A DNA stretch of 9,000 nt, from contig SVCR01000050.1 of assembly GCA_015058265.1 (NCBI GenBank), positions 1-9,000 on the forward strand, read 5' to 3'. Position 1 is the stretch's first letter. The number at the start of each line of letters is the position of its first letter. Made by a program: the position numbers and the translations under genes. The stretch is from Clostridiales bacterium (GTDB lineage Bacteria > Bacillota_A > Clostridia > Peptostreptococcales > Anaerovoracaceae). Below, piece by piece: positions 7,074 to 9,000 of the stretch. A model generated the notes under the pieces. It made no database searches, was not told the origin of the DNA, and worked only from the letters and a program-made list of their open reading frames with translations.

Positions 7074-8735
7074 CTATTCCAGGATAGCTCCCTTGTCTGC
7101 CGATGATACCAGTTTGGCATAACGCGCAAGGTATCCGGTCTTGATCTTAGGCTCAGGACATACCCAAGCCGCCTTTCTTGCAGCGAGCTCTTCGTCCGAC
7201 ACCTTGAGTTCTATTGTGTGAGCTTCTATGTCGATCGCGATCATATCTCCCTCGTGAACAAGGGCAATATTTCCTCCCGCAGCTGCTTCAGGACTAACAT
7301 GTCCTATCGAAGCGCCTCTCGTAGCGCCTGAGAATCTTCCGTCTGTGATCAGAGCTACTGATTCGCCGAGCCCCATACCTACTATCGCAGATGTAGGGTT
7401 GAGCATTTCGCGCATTCCCGGACCTCCCTTAGGTCCTTCATAGCGGATCACCACTACATCACCCGGATTGATGCCGCCCTCATAGATGACCTTGATAGCG
7501 TCATCTTCGGAGTCGAATACTCTTGCAGGTCCTTCATGGCTCATCATTGCAGGAGCTACTGCGGATTGCTTGACTACGCATCCGTCCGGTGCGAGATTTC
7601 CCTTCAGAACAGCTATGCCGCCAGTCTTCATGAAAGGATCCTCATATGGTCTGATGACCTCTTTATTGAGGTTCTGAGATTTCTCTATATTCTCTCCCAT
7701 CGTCCTGGTCGTCACTGTCATGACAGACGTGTCGATGAGACCTCCCTTGGTCAGCTCCTTGATCACTGCATATACTCCGCCTGCCTCTTCGAGATCTTCC
7801 ATGAATGTATCTCCGGCAGGAGCCAGATGGCAGAGATTAGGAGTCTTGCTGCTGATCTCGTTAGCCATGTCAAAGTCGATGCTGACATGTGCTTCGTGAG
7901 CGATAGCAGGGAGATGCAGCATGGTATTGGTTGAGCAGCCGAGAGCCATGTCAACTGTCTCGGCATTGTGGAATGCCGCCTTGGTCATGATGTCTGAAGG
8001 CCTTATATCCTTCTCGACCAGCTTCATGATCTGCATTCCTGTTGCTTTGGCCAGGCGGATCCTTGCGGAAAACGGCGCAGGTATCGTGCCGTTGCCCGGC
8101 AAAGCCATTCCGATCGCTTCGGTCAGACAGTTCATGGAGTTAGCCGTATACATGCCGGAGCATGATCCGCATGACGGACATGCTTTCTCAACATATGTCT
8201 GTACGCCATCCTCGTCGAGTGTGTGCGCGTGGTAGGCGCCGACTGCCTCGAACATGTGTGAGAGGCAGGTGCGTCTTCCGTCAGGAAGACGGCCGGCCAG
8301 CATAGGGCCGCCGGCGCAGAATATTGTCGGAACGTTGATCCTGGCTGCTGCCATGAGAAGCCCCGGCACATTCTTGTCGCAGTTCGGTACCATTACCAGC
8401 CCGTCAAACTGATGAGCAATGGCCATTGCTTCGGTCGAGTCCGCGATAAGATCACGGGTGACCAGTGAATACTTCATACCGACATGTCCCATGGCTATGC
8501 CATCGCAGACTGCGATCGCCGGGAAGAGCACAGGTGTGCCTCCGGCTGCACGGACTCCGGCTTTGACCGCCTCAGCGATCTTATCCAGATGCATATGTCC
8601 CGGAACTATCTCGTTATATGAGCTGACTACGCCTATCAGAGGGCGTGACATCTCCTCTTCAGTAAGACCGAGCGCATACAGAAGACTTCTGTTCGGCGCG
8701 CGATCAACACCTTTCTTGACCTGATCAGAATTCAT
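7074..8735 (-). CDS. ilvD: Dihydroxy-acid dehydratase
   Basis: IlvD dehydrates 2,3-dihydroxyisovalerate and 2,3-dihydroxy-3-methylvalerate to the keto acids that precede valine and isoleucine; it requires an iron-sulfur cluster and Mg2+. Starting at the ATG at 8735 the protein has 553 aa, normal for the family. Visible motifs are VPGHMHLDK (44-52), [14 protein letters not shown] (78-91), PNCDKNVPG (117-125, cluster ligand C119), [19 protein letters not shown] (186-204, ligand C192) and [20 protein letters not shown] (464-483), which contains the proposed catalytic serine. Where [2Fe-2S] members have a cysteine before the NSY/SSY segment, this protein has V37. That resembles the E. coli type with an oxygen-labile [4Fe-4S] cluster. 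A GTG at 8747 would add four residues, but it lies inside the GAGGTG ribosome site (8745-8750), which is 9 nt from the ATG. It follows ilvC by 91 nt. Confidence 0.97.
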   Translation of the reverse strand: MNSDQVKKGVDRAPNRSLLYALGLTEEEMSRPLIGVVSSYNEIVPGHMHLDKIAEAVKAGVRAAGGTPVLFPAIAVCDGIAMGHVGMKYSLVTRDLIADSTEAMAIAHQFDGLVMVPNCDKNVPGLLMAAARINVPTIFCAGGPMLAGRLPDGRRTCLSHMFEAVGAYHAHTLDEDGVQTYVEKACPSCGSCSGMYTANSMNCLTEAIGMALPGNGTIPAPFSARIRLAKATGMQIMKLVEKDIRPSDIMTKAAFHNAETVDMALGCSTNTMLHLPAIAHEAHVSIDFDMANEISSKTPNLCHLAPAGDTFMEDLEEAGGVYAVIKELTKGGLIDTSVMTVTTRTMGENIEKSQNLNKEVIRPYEDPFMKTGGIAVLKGNLAPDGCVVKQSAVAPAMMSHEGPARVFDSEDDAIKVIYEGGINPGDVVVIRYEGPKGGPGMREMLNPTSAIVGMGLGESVALITDGRFSGATRGASIGHVSPEAAAGGNIALVHEGDMIAIDIEAHTIELKVSDEELAARKAAWVCPEPKIKTGYLARYAKLVSSADKGAILE

Positions 8736-8744
8736 ATCTTGTTT

Positions 8745-8750
8745 CACCTC
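8745..8750 (-). promoter_or_regulatory. ilvD: ilvD ribosome binding site, decides the start codon
   Basis: GAGGTG lies 9 nt upstream of the ATG at 8735. The competing GTG start at 8747 is part of this site and has no ribosome site of its own, so the ATG start is favoured. Confidence 0.8.
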
Positions 8751-8765
8751 AGTTTTGCTTACAGA

Positions 8766-8809
8766 ACAGTCTGTCCTGATGACCCTTGTCAGATCATCAG
8801 GCAGACAGT
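8766..8809 (-). promoter_or_regulatory. Large stem-loop in the ilvC-ilvD gap, no U-tract
   Basis: An inner perfect 8-bp stem pairs 8775-8782 with 8794-8801 around an 11-nt loop (8783-8793). A single bulged base (8774) separates it from an outer 5-bp stem pairing 8769-8773 with 8802-8806. Two more pairs (8766-8767 with 8808-8809) follow after a mismatch. In the transcript it begins about 17 nt after the ilvC stop. No run of U follows, so I do not call it an intrinsic terminator. It may protect the 3' end of an ilvC mRNA segment or mark a processing site; that is inference. Confidence 0.6.
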
Positions 8810-8826
8810 CAGATATTAATCAGCTA

Positions 8827-9000
8827 TTAATTGGAAGCTTTGTCCAGATCGTTGTCATCCTTCCACAGCATCTGCTCACGCAGCTCTTTTCCTACGATCT
8901 CCATCTGGTGCTTTGCCAGCTGGTTTCTCTTGGAGTTGAAGAATGTACGGCCGTTCTTGTTCTCTGCGATCCATCTGCCGGCGAATGTTCCGTCCTGGAT
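8827..9000 (-). CDS. ilvC: Ketol-acid reductoisomerase, C-terminal 57 residues (5' part outside window)
   Basis: Only the last 57 codons and the TAA stop (8827-8829) are in the window. IlvC converts acetolactate and acetohydroxybutyrate to the dihydroxy acids used by IlvD, with NADPH and Mg2+. The visible sequence begins IQDGTFAGRWIAENKNGR and continues with FFNSKRNQ, then EIVGKELREQML. The IQDGTFA-WI-EN segment followed by VGKELR is the typical C-terminal helix block of class I (short, about 330 aa) reductoisomerases. The gene immediately precedes ilvD in transcription, so substrate flows directly from one product to the next. Cofactor-binding and metal-binding residues lie outside the window, so activity cannot be judged. 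Confidence 0.93.
   Translation of the reverse strand: MQDGTFAGRWIAENKNGRTFFNSKRNQLAKHQMEIVGKELREQMLWKDDNDLDKASN

Noticed and set aside
8766..8809. Reading the ilvC-ilvD hairpin as an intrinsic terminator
   Set aside because: Neither strand has a U-run after the stem, and ilvD continues in the same direction with a good ribosome site.
8814..8831. TATTAAT direct repeat around the ilvC stop codon
   Set aside because: Two 7-nt AT-rich copies four bases apart are readily explained by chance, and one overlaps the coding end.

Overview
This window is a stretch of a branched-chain amino acid (BCAA) biosynthesis operon. Every gene is on the minus strand, so transcription runs from high to low coordinates. 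In transcription order the genes are ilvC (3' end only, entering from the right edge), ilvD, leuA, leuC, leuD, leuB, a DUF815-type AAA+ ATPase, and ilvA (running off the left edge). There are no RNA genes, mobile elements, CRISPR arrays or long gene-free stretches; the widest gap is 102 nt. Start codons for ilvD and the ATPase were reset from upstream GTG codons to downstream ATG codons, because the only good Shine-Dalgarno sequences sit there.

The likely source is an anaerobic or gut-type Clostridia member (Firmicutes). The evidence is the split, short LeuC (418 aa) plus LeuD (162 aa) of the clostridial/archaeal class, the medium-length threonine ammonia-lyase with one ACT domain, strong GGAGG-like ribosome sites, the DUF815 ATPase (common in Firmicutes), and mid-range GC content judged by eye. 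Genus cannot be assigned from this sequence alone.

The genes work together as follows. IlvC and IlvD make the 2-keto acid precursors of valine and isoleucine. LeuA, LeuCD and LeuB take 2-ketoisovalerate on to 2-ketoisocaproate, the precursor of leucine. IlvA supplies 2-oxobutyrate for isoleucine and carries a C-terminal regulatory ACT domain. Acetohydroxyacid synthase (ilvB/ilvN) and the final transaminase are not in the window and may lie upstream of ilvC or elsewhere. The leuA-leuC-leuD-leuB core is tightly packed (gaps of 16, 14 and 6 nt), as expected for coupled translation of pathway partners.

Two things stand out in an otherwise ordinary biosynthetic region. First, an uncharacterised AAA+ ATPase sits between leuB and ilvA. 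Second, the three widest gaps (ilvC-ilvD, ilvD-leuA, ATPase-ilvA) each hold an RNA stem-loop without the U-tract of an intrinsic terminator, while the tight gaps have none. This suggests mRNA processing or differential stability of segments in one long transcript. I see no convincing undescribed defence or mobile system here.
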